In this document: positions 42,657 to 50,526 of the stretch, one piece after another
Layout: each line of letters begins with the position of its first letter
How positions within the stretch are numbered: the first letter of the stretch is position 1
Source: CAYIFA01 sp964362625
GTDB lineage: Bacteria; Patescibacteriota; Minisyncoccia; 1-14-0-10-42-19
Direction of reading: 5' to 3'
NCBI GenBank assembly: GCA_964362625.1
Contig: CAYIFA010000001.1
Location: forward strand, 1 to 64,000
DNA length: 64,000 nt
Notes under the pieces: generated by a model
The model's database searches: none
Seen by the model: only the letters and a program-made list of their open reading frames with translations
What the model was told of the DNA's origin: nothing
Made by a program: the position numbers and the translations under genes

Positions 42657-43706
42657 TCAAAATGGACCTTTAAAGCGGTGCTCGTAATTATAAAACTGCT
42701 CTCCGGACAAATCAGCTGCTTCTAGGCCAAGTTTCTTCTCAATTACGCGAATGATGTTAATGGCGGTTGGGTAGAAAGCGTCTTCGAGCGGCCGGGTAGT
42801 CGGACAAGGCGTATGCGCAAACCCGATTCGGCTAACCGGCGACTTCAAATGACCAAAGCATTTTTCAGAAACAACAGCCGCAACTTCCGCGCCAAATCCA
42901 AAAGGGACCCAGTCATAATCGGCAACAACACAATGGCCGGTTTTCATAACCGATGTCGTGATAGTTTCTTCATCTAGCGGAGCGATTGTCCGCGGGTCAA
43001 CTATTTCAACGCTGACATTGCGCTTGGCTAACACCCGTGCGGCTTCACGCGCTTCCACATTCATCCACGATGTAGCGACAACTGTAACGTCGGAGCCTTC
43101 GCAGAGAATCTTAGCTTGGCTTAACGATTCAACATATGGTTCCTCCGGTACTTCGCCTTCCTGCCAATAAAGCCAACGATGCTCAAAAAACAAAACCGGA
43201 TTATCGTCGCGGATGGCAGAAATCAATAATCCTTTGGCGTCATATGAGGTGGTCGGCATTACTACTTTCAATCCGGGTATATGCGCAAAAACAGAGTGCA
43301 TCGTCTTGGAGTGCTGGAAGCCCTGCCCCCAACCGCGACCGATCATCGACCGGATGACTATTGGAACTTTTAATCTTCCGCCGGATCCATACCGAAGGCT
43401 CGAAACCATATTGGCGAGCTGATTCATGGCCAGCAGAAGAAAATCCGCTCGGATGTGGACATTAATCGGACGAAAACCATTTATGGCAGCGCCCAAACCA
43501 AAACCAAGCAAACTATCTTCGGCGAGCGGGGTAGAGAAACACCGGTTTACGCCGAAACGTTCACTCAATCCCAAAGTGCTTCCGTAAGTACCCTTATGAT
43601 CATCAACATCTATGCCGTAAACGAAGATTTTCGGATCTCGTTCCATTTCCTGGATATGCGCTTCACGGATCGCCTCACAAAATGTTATGACACGCTGGTT
43701 AGTCAC
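42657..43706 (-). CDS. ThDP-dependent enzyme, E1-beta/transketolase C-terminal type
   Basis: A 349-residue beta subunit of a 2-oxo-acid dehydrogenase-like ThDP enzyme. It has the pyrimidine-binding domain (ITFCEAIREAHIQEMERDPK, CFSTPLAEDSLLGFGLGAAI, FQHSKTMHSVFAHIPGLKVV) and a C-terminal domain with VSVEIVDPRTIAPLDEETI. The GTG start overlaps E1-alpha by 8 nt and has AAGGGG upstream. No lipoyl-bearing E2 or E3 gene is in the window, so it is likely not part of a classical dehydrogenase complex. Confidence 0.9.
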   Translation of the reverse strand: MTNQRVITFCEAIREAHIQEMERDPKIFVYGIDVDDHKGTYGSTLGLSERFGVNRCFSTPLAEDSLLGFGLGAAINGFRPINVHIRADFLLLAMNQLANMVSSLRYGSGGRLKVPIVIRSMIGRGWGQGFQHSKTMHSVFAHIPGLKVVMPTTSYDAKGLLISAIRDDNPVLFFEHRWLYWQEGEVPEEPYVESLSQAKILCEGSDVTVVATSWMNVEAREAARVLAKRNVSVEIVDPRTIAPLDEETITTSVMKTGHCVVADYDWVPFGFGAEVAAVVSEKCFGHLKSPVSRIGFAHTPCPTTRPLEDAFYPTAINIIRVIEKKLGLEAADLSGEQFYNYEHRFKGPF

Positions 43707-44670
43707 AAAGCACCCCTTTTCTTAATTCAGAGGCATCCGGATAGTTGGCAGATTTGGCAGCTTCTATGCTGTTCCGGATTTGTTCATCAATCTCTTCTTT
43801 AAGATCCAGCAATTCTCCTTCTGTAATTCCATACGCGAGCAATTTAACAAACTGTAAATAAAGCGGATCTCGTTCTAACCACTTTCCAAATTCATGTCTG
43901 GTCCGGTATCCGGCCCGAAAATCTTCGCCTATGCCAACATGTTCAAGATAACGATAGTAACGTAAATGCATAAAGTAGGGCCTTTCGGTTTGACGCATAA
44001 AGCGCAATGCACCCAGAGCCGCCAAATAAATCGTTTCGGCATCAGTTGTTTCGGAAGAAAAAATTCCGCATTGAAAACGAGACACGATATCGGTAATTGA
44101 ATTGTAACCGTGGCGTTTTGCCGCCGGGATATGAACGGCTAATCCGTTATCCTCGCATACAAACAAAACCGGCAATTTCATGAGAGTAGCGATATTTAAC
44201 GATTCCCAGAAATTTCCCTCGTCAATCGCGCCATCGCCGAAAAATACCGCGGAAACATTGCCATTGCCCTCCTGTTTTTTGGCAAAAGCCGCACCAACCG
44301 CCACTGGAATTGTGCTCGCCACTACTGCCGAAACTACCATTAAGCCATGATTTGGCGCCGAAAGATGCATAGAGCCAGCTTTACCTTGGGCCATACCGGT
44401 AACTTTCCCGTACATTTCGGCAAAAAACTTGTCGGTTTCCATGGTTTTAGCCAGATATAAAGCATGACTGCGATAAGTTCCGAACACCTGATCGCCGGGC
44501 CTTAACGCCTGGCACACACCGGCTGAAATCGCTTCCGATCCCATCGACATATGCATTGGCGTTTTCATTTCATCCTCGGGATAATGCTTAATGATTGCCT
44601 CCTCGGCTTTACGAATAAGATAAATTCTTCGATAAAGCTCAAGACTAGTCTTCCGGTCAACTAACATCAT
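43699..44670 (-). CDS. ThDP-dependent enzyme, E1-alpha type
   Basis: A 323-residue alpha subunit carrying the ThDP motif FFGDGAIDEGNFWESLNIA and its closing Asn in VCEDN. Before it are IYLIRKAEEAIIKHY and QGKAGSMHLS. The family uses ThDP to decarboxylate a 2-oxo acid; without E2 it could instead transfer the resulting activated aldehyde to another molecule. A -35/-10 pair and AAGGAG precede the ATG. It heads an operon with the E1-beta gene. Confidence 0.9.
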   Translation of the reverse strand: MMLVDRKTSLELYRRIYLIRKAEEAIIKHYPEDEMKTPMHMSMGSEAISAGVCQALRPGDQVFGTYRSHALYLAKTMETDKFFAEMYGKVTGMAQGKAGSMHLSAPNHGLMVVSAVVASTIPVAVGAAFAKKQEGNGNVSAVFFGDGAIDEGNFWESLNIATLMKLPVLFVCEDNGLAVHIPAAKRHGYNSITDIVSRFQCGIFSSETTDAETIYLAALGALRFMRQTERPYFMHLRYYRYLEHVGIGEDFRAGYRTRHEFGKWLERDPLYLQFVKLLAYGITEGELLDLKEEIDEQIRNSIEAAKSANYPDASELRKGVLCD

Positions 44671-44730
44671 CCGGCTCCTTTCGTGTCCGTCTATTCCAAA
44701 TTATTTCAAAGGCCGCTTATTCTGTTATTG

Positions 44731-44758
44731 ATACTATCAACGCCGAGATTAATGTCAA
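44731..44758 (-). promoter_or_regulatory. Promoter of the E1-alpha/beta operon
   Basis: TTGACA, a 16-bp spacer and TAGTAT are present, followed by a 60-nt leader with AAGGAG. Confidence 0.68.
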
Positions 44759-44859
44759 TATTTAATGGTTCGAACCTGCATGCAATTATAAATTCAAACA
44801 GCAATAAAACCCCCTAAGCAGGCGGTCCTTATTGCACGGAACCAAAATGCCTAAAAAAA

Positions 44860-45255
44860 CTATGGCCCCCAATAAATACTTGAATTTCGTAATGACCCGT
44901 CACTATTTACCTTCATTTTTATGACTACCGGTGAAGTATCGTCTTTGTCTCCCGGCCTTATTTCTTTTCTCTCAGTAAACCATCTACCGTAATTTGCAGA
45001 ACGATTCGGTTTATATCTCCCTCGAATTTCATACAGCGTAGAACCGTCTTCGTGTTCAAACTCTCTATAGCCTTCTAATATAAAAGTTGAAGCTTTTGCT
45101 TTATCGGAAGCAAGTTCTTTAATTACCGGGTCTTTTATTGAATGTGGCAGGCCATCAATACTCGCCTCCCACTTCCATTCTACGTTTGAAATACTTTCAG
45201 GTTTTCTAACATCACCACCAGCTTCATCGTCATTATAAAAACCTTCTTTACTCAT
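44860..45255 (-). CDS. Hypothetical protein (131 aa)
   Basis: I do not recognise this protein. It is hydrophilic and without signal peptide or membrane segment. It contains WKWEASIDGLPHSIKDPV, LEGYREFEHEDGSTLYEIRG and VVIKMKVNSDGSLRNSSIYW, probably beta-rich. A GCAATAA/TTATTGC stem lies after its stop (44801-44835), possibly a weak terminator. It belongs to the short stretch of genes that do not look like sugar genes. The 233-bp gap upstream contains GCAATATC-C-GATATTGC, a short palindrome near 45,400. Confidence 0.6.
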   Translation of the reverse strand: MSKEGFYNDDEAGGDVRKPESISNVEWKWEASIDGLPHSIKDPVIKELASDKAKASTFILEGYREFEHEDGSTLYEIRGRYKPNRSANYGRWFTERKEIRPGDKDDTSPVVIKMKVNSDGSLRNSSIYWGP

Positions 45256-45443
45256 GTTGGGCTATATATAACCAATAAAAATTATTTTATGTCATTTTGA
45301 ACTCGTTATCAACTCCGAATTGTGGATAATGTTAAAGCCGCCATCCAATGACAAAATGAACATGCCGATGTTATCGCACCACTCTCTATGCAATATCCGA
45401 TATTGCACAACATTGATAGAGCCACTGCGGTTTGTTTTCGCAC

Positions 45444-45470
45444 AAAAAGCGGCCTGTGTTAAGCCGCTTT
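45444..45470 (-). terminator. Terminator-like hairpin beside the gene fragment
   Basis: AAAGCGGC/GCCGCTTT with a 9-nt loop and flanking T-rich ends. Its layout is copied from the terminator of the dehydratase gene at 46767-46797 and belongs to the duplicated segment. Confidence 0.65.
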
Positions 45471-45486
45471 CGTTTTAATAGACGGA

Positions 45487-45585
45487 GTTTATCCGGCATA
45501 ATACTCGCGCCAGTATTCGAGAAGGTCCGAAAGGGTTTGCTCAAACGGAATTGTCGGCTGCCAGCCGGTTTGATTGAAAAACTTC
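45487..45585. repeat. 99-bp direct repeat, copy A
   Basis: Identical but for one base (position 45576) to 46814-46912. The two copies lie 1,327 bp apart and flank the DUF84 and zinc-ribbon genes. Weaker homology continues down to about 45459. Confidence 0.9.
45489..45585 (-). pseudogene. Truncated 3' end of a GMD-like dehydratase gene
   Basis: The last 32 codons of the dehydratase at 46816-47796, ending REYYAG then a stop, are duplicated here in frame but with no upstream part. The remainder is replaced by the DUF84 gene. It is a leftover of a duplication or recombination and cannot be a functional gene. Confidence 0.9.
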
Positions 45586-45606
45586 ATGGTACTTCGCTTC
45601 AACTCA

Positions 45607-46143
45607 TTAATACAAATGCTCCTGAACGAATGGAATAAGAGCTGACACAACCGCATGGCGATAAAGTTCTGTACGATCTATAACGCCCTTTGTTAGCAAG
45701 CCGATTGCACCCATATTTTGTTTTGAATTATTTTGCCTAAATACTATATCACTTGCGTCTCCGACTTCCTTACCATCTTCTAACACAAGTTTACGGAAAA
45801 TTGGTGGGGCAAGAAAAGTACATGTTTTCCCTTTGCCGACTTTTCCTTCTTTAGATTCAACGACAATCCACGCAAATTCGTGAAGCTCATTATTCACATC
45901 TTCAACTCCACCCTCAAGACCGACATAAAAATCTGCTCCGGGAGAAATTCTTCTTGCGTCAGCCACTCGATTGATTGCTCCTTTAAGCGTTTCCCTATCA
46001 GAAAGCGGCTGGTCTGAAATGCCAGATGAAGCTTTCACGCTACCGAATTCAAATCGGGTTTCTGGAAAAACAGAACTAAATGCGCGTCTGACGGTTTCAA
46101 TCTTAACAGGATTTATTGAAGCTATAATGACAATCTTATCCAT
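45607..46143 (-). CDS. DUF84-family non-canonical purine NTP phosphatase (YjjX-like)
   Basis: A 178-residue protein with IIASINPVKIETVRRAFSSV, SGISDQPLSDRETLKGAINR, DFYVGLEGGVED and MGAIGLLTKGVIDRTELYRH. These are the marks of the inosine/xanthosine triphosphatase family that removes damaged purine nucleotides. Length is normal. AGGAG lies 10 nt before the ATG. It is unrelated to its sugar-gene neighbours and lies between two copies of the 99-bp repeat. Confidence 0.88.
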   Translation of the reverse strand: MDKIVIIASINPVKIETVRRAFSSVFPETRFEFGSVKASSGISDQPLSDRETLKGAINRVADARRISPGADFYVGLEGGVEDVNNELHEFAWIVVESKEGKVGKGKTCTFLAPPIFRKLVLEDGKEVGDASDIVFRQNNSKQNMGAIGLLTKGVIDRTELYRHAVVSALIPFVQEHLY

Positions 46144-46408
46144 AAAGTTCTACTCCTGCTGAATTAATACTATTCATTAGGATACTTTATAAAAATATCC
46201 GAGCTAAATAAAATTTAAGTTCAATTGTTCTTACTCCAGTATAATAGAACACTGGGCTTTATCTAGTGTTTTATCATTGCTTTGGATTGCGGACGACACT
46301 AGAACCATTATCCAGCAACAAAATGAATATATCTACATAACTAACCTGAGAGAGCGTTCCAACGCATAAACCTATCTCAACCGGCCGTTCACTATTCCTC
46401 CAGCTGTA

Positions 46409-46437
46409 TTGCATCTATGTGGCATTTTTGCTAAAAT
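46409..46437 (+). promoter_or_regulatory. Promoter of the small zinc-ribbon gene
   Basis: TTGCAT, a 17-bp spacer and TAAAAT precede a 33-nt leader with AAAGGAGG. The 327-bp gap between the divergent genes otherwise shows only a TATAAT near 46237 without a partner. Confidence 0.68.
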
Positions 46438-46470
46438 ATGGTGAATTGCCAAAAACAAAGGAGGGTTGCG

Positions 46471-46668
46471 ATGTCCAAAAAATCTTTCCTAGATTGTCCT
46501 CATAAAAATGTTCAGGAATTTAGTGAATGCTGTCTCGATTGCGGTTATAATATTTACACCACTAAAGAACAATACCTCAAAGACTTGAGACAGGAAGCTA
46601 TCCGTAAAGGGATTGATAAAGATACGCAACAAATCCGTGATTTGGAGAAAAAATTAGGCATAGAATAA
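46471..46668 (+). CDS. Small putative zinc-ribbon protein (65 aa)
   Basis: Four to five Cys and one His occur early (FLDCPHKN, then ECCLDCGYNIY), compatible with one zinc site, followed by a charged helix with YLKDLRQEAIRKG and RDLEKKLG. The ATG at 46471 has AAAGGAGG upstream; a longer frame is not supported. It has its own promoter and terminator. Such small proteins recur in CPR genomes in my recollection, but I cannot assign a function. Confidence 0.72.
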   Translation: MSKKSFLDCPHKNVQEFSECCLDCGYNIYTTKEQYLKDLRQEAIRKGIDKDTQQIRDLEKKLGIE

Positions 46669-46685
46669 TTCTTTTTACAAACATA

Positions 46686-46720
46686 ATCGGCTTGACTTCG
46701 TTCAAGCTGATTTCTTTTTT
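46686..46720 (+). terminator. Terminator of the small zinc-ribbon gene
   Basis: The stem ATCGGCTTGA/TCAAGCTGAT (one wobble) is followed by TTCTTTTTT. Confidence 0.85.
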
Positions 46721-46766
46721 CATACCATTAAATGAAGGCGGATTTGCCTCAGTTTGTATTAACATA

Positions 46767-46797
46767 GAAAAAACGGCTTATTTGGTTAAGCCGCTTT
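46767..46797 (-). terminator. Terminator of the GMD-like gene
   Basis: The arms AAACGGCTTA and TAAGCCGCTTT pair with one bulge, with T-rich ends in both directions. It is copied in degenerate form near 45,450. Confidence 0.65.
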
Positions 46798-46813
46798 CAT
46801 TTTAAAATACAAG

Positions 46814-46912
46814 TTTTATCCGGCATAATACTCGCGCCAGTATTCGAGAAGGTCCGAAAGGGTTTGCTCAAACGGAATTGTCGGCTGCCAGCCGGTTTGA
46901 TTAAAAAACTTC
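46814..46912. repeat. 99-bp direct repeat, copy B
   Basis: The partner of 45487-45585, here as the intact 3' end of a complete gene, so it is probably the source copy. Confidence 0.9.
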
Positions 46913-47796
46913 TCGGAGGATGGAATCTGCATTGAAACATCTGATGGACGTAATCTTTTTGGATCGACTTCGACCCGAATATCATTTCTTAAAGACAACG
47001 CCAAAAGCTTACCCAACATATCGCCGACAGTCATCGTAACATTGCCGCCGATGTTATAAACTTCGCCGGCTTCGCATTTTTCGGTCAAGACCCAGTAAGC
47101 CCGGACTGCATCGCGGACATCCATGAAAGTTCTGACGCTTCTAAGGTTGCCGACTTTCACAATGGGCTCTTCTTGCAAACCGGCTTCAATCGCCGCTATC
47201 TGCTTGGCAAAGGATGATTCCACAAAAACCTCGCCGCGGCGCGGACCGGTATGAGTAAACATCCTGGAGCGTATAGTTTTAATCTCCCAGCTGGTCCAAT
47301 ACTGAAAAGCCAGCATGTCTTCGGCCACCTTGCTTACGGCGTAAGGAGAGGCCGGACGAAACGGGTTTTCTTCGGTAATGGGGATTTCGTCTTCGCGCAC
47401 CTGACCGTACACTTCCGAGCTGCTGCAAACATGAACAATCGGATCATAATCCGAAGACTGTTTAACGCCCTTGATTACCTCAAGCAAATTACAGGTTCCG
47501 ATGACGTTTACGTCGAGAGTTGCCGTGGGATAGATAAAGCTAGCATCAACGTAAGATTGAGCGGCCAAATGAAATATTTTTTTAGGCCGCCAAGTATCGA
47601 GCACCCTTTTTAGTGAACCGGGGTCCGTTAGGTCGCCGTATTCTAATGTCAAAGAATTAAGAATATGCCGGATGTTATTTTTAGGAGAACGCCAGCGCAC
47701 AAGCCCAATAATTTTAACTTCCGGATTATGCGCTACAATATAATCCGCCAGATGACTGCCGACGAATCCGGTAATGCCGGTAATTAGCACATTCAC
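46816..47796 (-). CDS. GDP-mannose 4,6-dehydratase-like protein
   Basis: A 326-residue extended SDR with VLITGITGFVGSHLADYIV, IFHLAAQSYVDASFIYPTAT, VCSSSEVYGQV and the pair YAVSKVAEDML, plus RSRMFTHTGPRRGEVFVESS, all matching the GMD/GDP-sugar dehydratase family. The catalytic Tyr and Lys are intact, in contrast with the GWxK paralogues elsewhere. The GTG start has GGAGAAGGG upstream. It lies next to an HddA-like kinase, suggesting GDP-heptose or 6-deoxy-heptose synthesis. Confidence 0.86.
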   Translation of the reverse strand: MNVLITGITGFVGSHLADYIVAHNPEVKIIGLVRWRSPKNNIRHILNSLTLEYGDLTDPGSLKRVLDTWRPKKIFHLAAQSYVDASFIYPTATLDVNVIGTCNLLEVIKGVKQSSDYDPIVHVCSSSEVYGQVREDEIPITEENPFRPASPYAVSKVAEDMLAFQYWTSWEIKTIRSRMFTHTGPRRGEVFVESSFAKQIAAIEAGLQEEPIVKVGNLRSVRTFMDVRDAVRAYWVLTEKCEAGEVYNIGGNVTMTVGDMLGKLLALSLRNDIRVEVDPKRLRPSDVSMQIPSSEKFFNQTGWQPTIPFEQTLSDLLEYWREYYAG

Positions 47797-47878
47797 GGCC
47801 CTTCTCCTCTAATGAAAACTGGGAGTCCCTTACTCTGCGGTCATGTTATCACCTGTGAAATATTTTCGCAAGATCTTT

Positions 47879-48871
47879 TCAAGTCTCTTGAGTTTTATAT
47901 ATTATCTGGCTGCCGCTTTTATCGAAATCAAAATCAACGCGCTGAAATTTCGCGAGGGAAGAAGAAATTTTAGGATGAAGTTCCGGATTGGCATACACCA
48001 ATAAAAATCCTCCGCCGCCAGCACCCAACAGCTTTCCGCCAGTAGCGCCGGCTTTTTTGGCTCTGTCGTATAAACTATCTATCAAGGGGTTAGAAATTTT
48101 TGAGGCAAGAGTGCGTTTAATTCGCCAGCTTTCATCAAGCAGGCGACCGAATTCATCAAAAAAATTATTACCGCTCTTTATAATTTTTTCAGCTTCGTCG
48201 GCAATCGCGAGCATAGCTGTAAGCTCTTTCTCTTTTTTCGGCGTATTAGCGATCTGCTCTTTAGCGATCTCGGAAGCAGTCCGCGGCATGCCAATATAAA
48301 ATAACATCAGGTGACGATTAAGCGCATCGGAGACCGAGTCAGCGATATTTACCGGACTGACGCTAAGGCCATCAGATTTAAATTCAATCACGTTAAACCC
48401 GCCGAAAGCCGCGGCAGTCTGATCTTGCGACCCGACATTCTCTTGAATAATATTTTGCTCAATATGAATCGCGTCATTCGCCAATTTAATTTTATCAGTC
48501 GGTTGTCCGGTCAAAGCGCATAAAGAATTAAGAAAACCGACCGTAAAAGCGCTTGATGAGCCGAGCCCGCTCCTTGCCGGCCAGTCAGCATTATGCTGCA
48601 TCTCAATACGCTCATTGCCCAAATTCAAATATCGTAAACATTCTCGTACAGACGGATGACGTATTTTAGATAGGTCATTACGCTTTTCTTGAAAGGTATA
48701 ACGAATACGATAACGGTAAACAAAAAGCGGAGACAAAAAACGCGTAGTGATATAGCAATACTTGTTAATGGTAGTGCTTATTACCTTGCCGCGATTTTGG
48801 TTAAACCACACCGGATAATCGGTGCCGCCGCCAAAAAACGATATACGAAACGGAGTTCTAGATATGACCAT
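47879..48871 (-). CDS. GHMP kinase, HddA-like (heptose 7-phosphate kinase type)
   Basis: A 330-residue kinase. MVISRTPFRISFFGGGTDYP is the family's opening, the ATP loop SGLGSSSAFT is at 101-110 and GGKLLGAGGGGFLLVYA is motif 3. It best fits D-glycero-alpha-D-manno-heptose 7-phosphate kinase (HddA) or related fucokinase-type enzymes. No GmhA, GmhB or HddC homologue is nearby. A good promoter precedes the ATG. It is transcribed towards the GMD-like gene, 82 nt away. Confidence 0.86.
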   Translation of the reverse strand: MVISRTPFRISFFGGGTDYPVWFNQNRGKVISTTINKYCYITTRFLSPLFVYRYRIRYTFQEKRNDLSKIRHPSVRECLRYLNLGNERIEMQHNADWPARSGLGSSSAFTVGFLNSLCALTGQPTDKIKLANDAIHIEQNIIQENVGSQDQTAAAFGGFNVIEFKSDGLSVSPVNIADSVSDALNRHLMLFYIGMPRTASEIAKEQIANTPKKEKELTAMLAIADEAEKIIKSGNNFFDEFGRLLDESWRIKRTLASKISNPLIDSLYDRAKKAGATGGKLLGAGGGGFLLVYANPELHPKISSSLAKFQRVDFDFDKSGSQIIYKTQET

Positions 48872-48883
48872 GTTGACTATTAA

Positions 48884-48912
48884 AGTATAAAATTTACCAT
48901 AAGTTTATGCAA
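48884..48912 (-). promoter_or_regulatory. Promoter of the HddA-like kinase gene
   Basis: TTGCAT, a 17-bp spacer and TATACT lie 12 nt before the ATG. Confidence 0.68.
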
Positions 48913-48920
48913 AATTAAAG

Positions 48921-48985
48921 ACCTGCCTGCCGCCTGCCTATCCTGTCTACCGGCAGGCAAGCGGCAGACAGGGCAGGCGCAGGCG
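48921..48985. repeat. GC-rich palindromic repeat element
   Basis: Iterations of CCTGCC and GGCAGGC in both orientations, with a CCTGTCT/AGACAGG stem inside, within otherwise AT-rich DNA. It resembles the CCTGCC-rich repeats found between genes in other CPR genomes (recollection, not checked). Confidence 0.55.
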
Positions 48986-49004
48986 GTTGATAAACCGGCG
49001 CGGA

Positions 49005-49010
49005 TATAAT
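49005..49010 (+). promoter_or_regulatory. -10 element of the HemN-like gene
   Basis: A perfect TATAAT lies about 60 nt before the ATG, with the GC-rich repeat where the -35 would be. The leader carries GGGGAGG. Confidence 0.45.
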
Positions 49011-49070
49011 ATGATTTGTTAAGTCAACATTGGTTCTCTGAGAACAAAATAGCGACCGGGGAGGGACAAA

Positions 49071-50465
49071 ATGGGTTCAAACGTGGCAAATGATCCTCGT
49101 TTACTTATCGAACGTTATACGCAACTAAAAACCAAGTACAACCGCGACGCCAAGTGGTACACCGAATACCCGCACAAGCATTTTTGGTCTGAAAGTTTCG
49201 GTGAAGAGGACCTTAAAGACGCTTTGCGCAATTTCTTCCTGACCAGAAACGATCCGACTCTACTTTATTTCCATATGCCTTTCTGCAACAAACAGTGTTA
49301 TTTTTGCACTTGTCATACCGAAATTTCACAGGATTACGAAGATATCTTGAAGTACATGAAATCGGCATACATGGAAATAGAGCTATACCGCAAATTCTTC
49401 GAGACACACGATGTTAAGCCCAACATCCGCGAGGTGCATTTTGGCGGCGGTACGCCTTCAAATCTTAAAGAAAAAGATTTCGGTGAATTGAAAAACGCTC
49501 TTAGCGCCTTCACCGACTTCGGCCAAGTTGAGGAATTCGCGATGGAGATAGACCCGCGCTACGTTAAACCGGACAAACTGCATTTCTTTGCCGACTGCGG
49601 CCTTAATCGAGTGTCATTCGGCATTCAAGATTTTAATGACAAAGTGATGATGGCGGTTAACCGCCGACAACCGGCTAAAATTATTGAAAATCTGTTGACG
49701 CCGGATGTCCGCGCGAGATTTCAGAGTATCAATTTCGACATTCTCTGCGGACTTCCCTTTCAAACCCGCGAATCATTCAAGGCAACCATCGAAAAAGTCA
49801 TTGAACTGACGCCCGACCGCATCGCACTTTATTTTACATCCAAACCCAATGTTAAATTCTCTCCGCACTGGCTTAAGATGCCGCAAGGTGTCATACCGAA
49901 TGAAATCGACAAGAAAATAATGTTCGTGGACGCCTTAGAAATGCTGCGAGATGCCGGCTACATCCGCACCGGCTACGACATGTTTGCCAAGGCCACCGAT
50001 AAAGTGGCGAAGGCTCTGGATACCGGCCAGACCACCTGGAATTCATTCGGTTCAACTCCTGGCCGGTGCCTCGATTATCTCGCCCTTGGCGTGCATAGCT
50101 ATGGCCGCCTGGGACCAGAGATCTACTACCAAAACGTCTATGAACTCCAGCATTATGAGGGTTTGCTTACTGCCGGAATGTTTCCGGTGTTTCGCGGGCA
50201 CAAACTGGGTAAAGACGACCAAATCCGCCGTGACGTTATTGTCACGCTAAGGGTATACTTCGACATTCATTTCGGGACAATGGAAAATCGTTATCAGATA
50301 AACTTTCGCGATTACTTCCAAAAAGAACTTGCGATTTTGCAAGAATACGCCGACGACGAGCTGATCGAAATCAAGCCGGATGGCATCGTGATTACCGAAC
50401 TCGGCAAACAGTTTGCCAATCTCATCTGTGCAGTTTTTGACAAATACGCCAAAGATCGTAAATAA
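49071..50465 (+). CDS. HemN-like radical SAM enzyme
   Basis: A 464-residue member of the coproporphyrinogen III dehydrogenase family. LLYFHMPFCNKQCYFCTCHT has the cluster cysteines Cys72, Cys76, Cys79 plus Cys81. VHFGGGTPSNLKEKD, MEIDPRYVKPDKL and VSFGIQDFNDKVM follow the HemN order, and a C-terminal HemN-type domain is present. The extra Cys81 matches oxygen-independent HemN. No other heme gene is visible, so it may work on another substrate or serve uptake-dependent heme. It is flanked by a terminator and transcribed opposite to its neighbours. Confidence 0.88.
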   Translation: MGSNVANDPRLLIERYTQLKTKYNRDAKWYTEYPHKHFWSESFGEEDLKDALRNFFLTRNDPTLLYFHMPFCNKQCYFCTCHTEISQDYEDILKYMKSAYMEIELYRKFFETHDVKPNIREVHFGGGTPSNLKEKDFGELKNALSAFTDFGQVEEFAMEIDPRYVKPDKLHFFADCGLNRVSFGIQDFNDKVMMAVNRRQPAKIIENLLTPDVRARFQSINFDILCGLPFQTRESFKATIEKVIELTPDRIALYFTSKPNVKFSPHWLKMPQGVIPNEIDKKIMFVDALEMLRDAGYIRTGYDMFAKATDKVAKALDTGQTTWNSFGSTPGRCLDYLALGVHSYGRLGPEIYYQNVYELQHYEGLLTAGMFPVFRGHKLGKDDQIRRDVIVTLRVYFDIHFGTMENRYQINFRDYFQKELAILQEYADDELIEIKPDGIVITELGKQFANLICAVFDKYAKDRK

Positions 50466-50479
50466 TCTGACAAATAAAT

Positions 50480-50509
50480 AACCGTTCCGGTATTACCGGA
50501 ACGGTTTTT
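50480..50509. terminator. Bidirectional terminator after the HemN-like gene
   Basis: AACCGTTCCGGTA/TACCGGAACGGTT forms a perfect stem with a T-run in both directions. The same stem AACCGTTCCGG reappears at 52342-52368. Confidence 0.88.
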
Positions 50510-50526
50510 CTAATCTCATTAGCAGT

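Noticed and set aside
42657..44670. Pyruvate dehydrogenase complex
   Set aside because: Only E1-type subunits are present; no lipoyl domain, E2 or E3 gene is visible in the window.
44767..44776. GGTTCGAACC, as in a tRNA T-arm
   Set aside because: No acceptor, D or anticodon stems can be folded around it, and the surrounding sequence is AT-rich spacer.
45337..46330. Similar ATCCAnnnACAAAATGAA words around 45350 and 46310, as integron attC-like sites
   Set aside because: No GTTRRRY/RYYYAAC core pairs or integrase were seen; the likeness is short and could be chance or a minor repeat.
49071..50465. Heme biosynthesis operon
   Set aside because: No other porphyrin gene lies near the HemN-like protein, so a heme pathway is not supported here.
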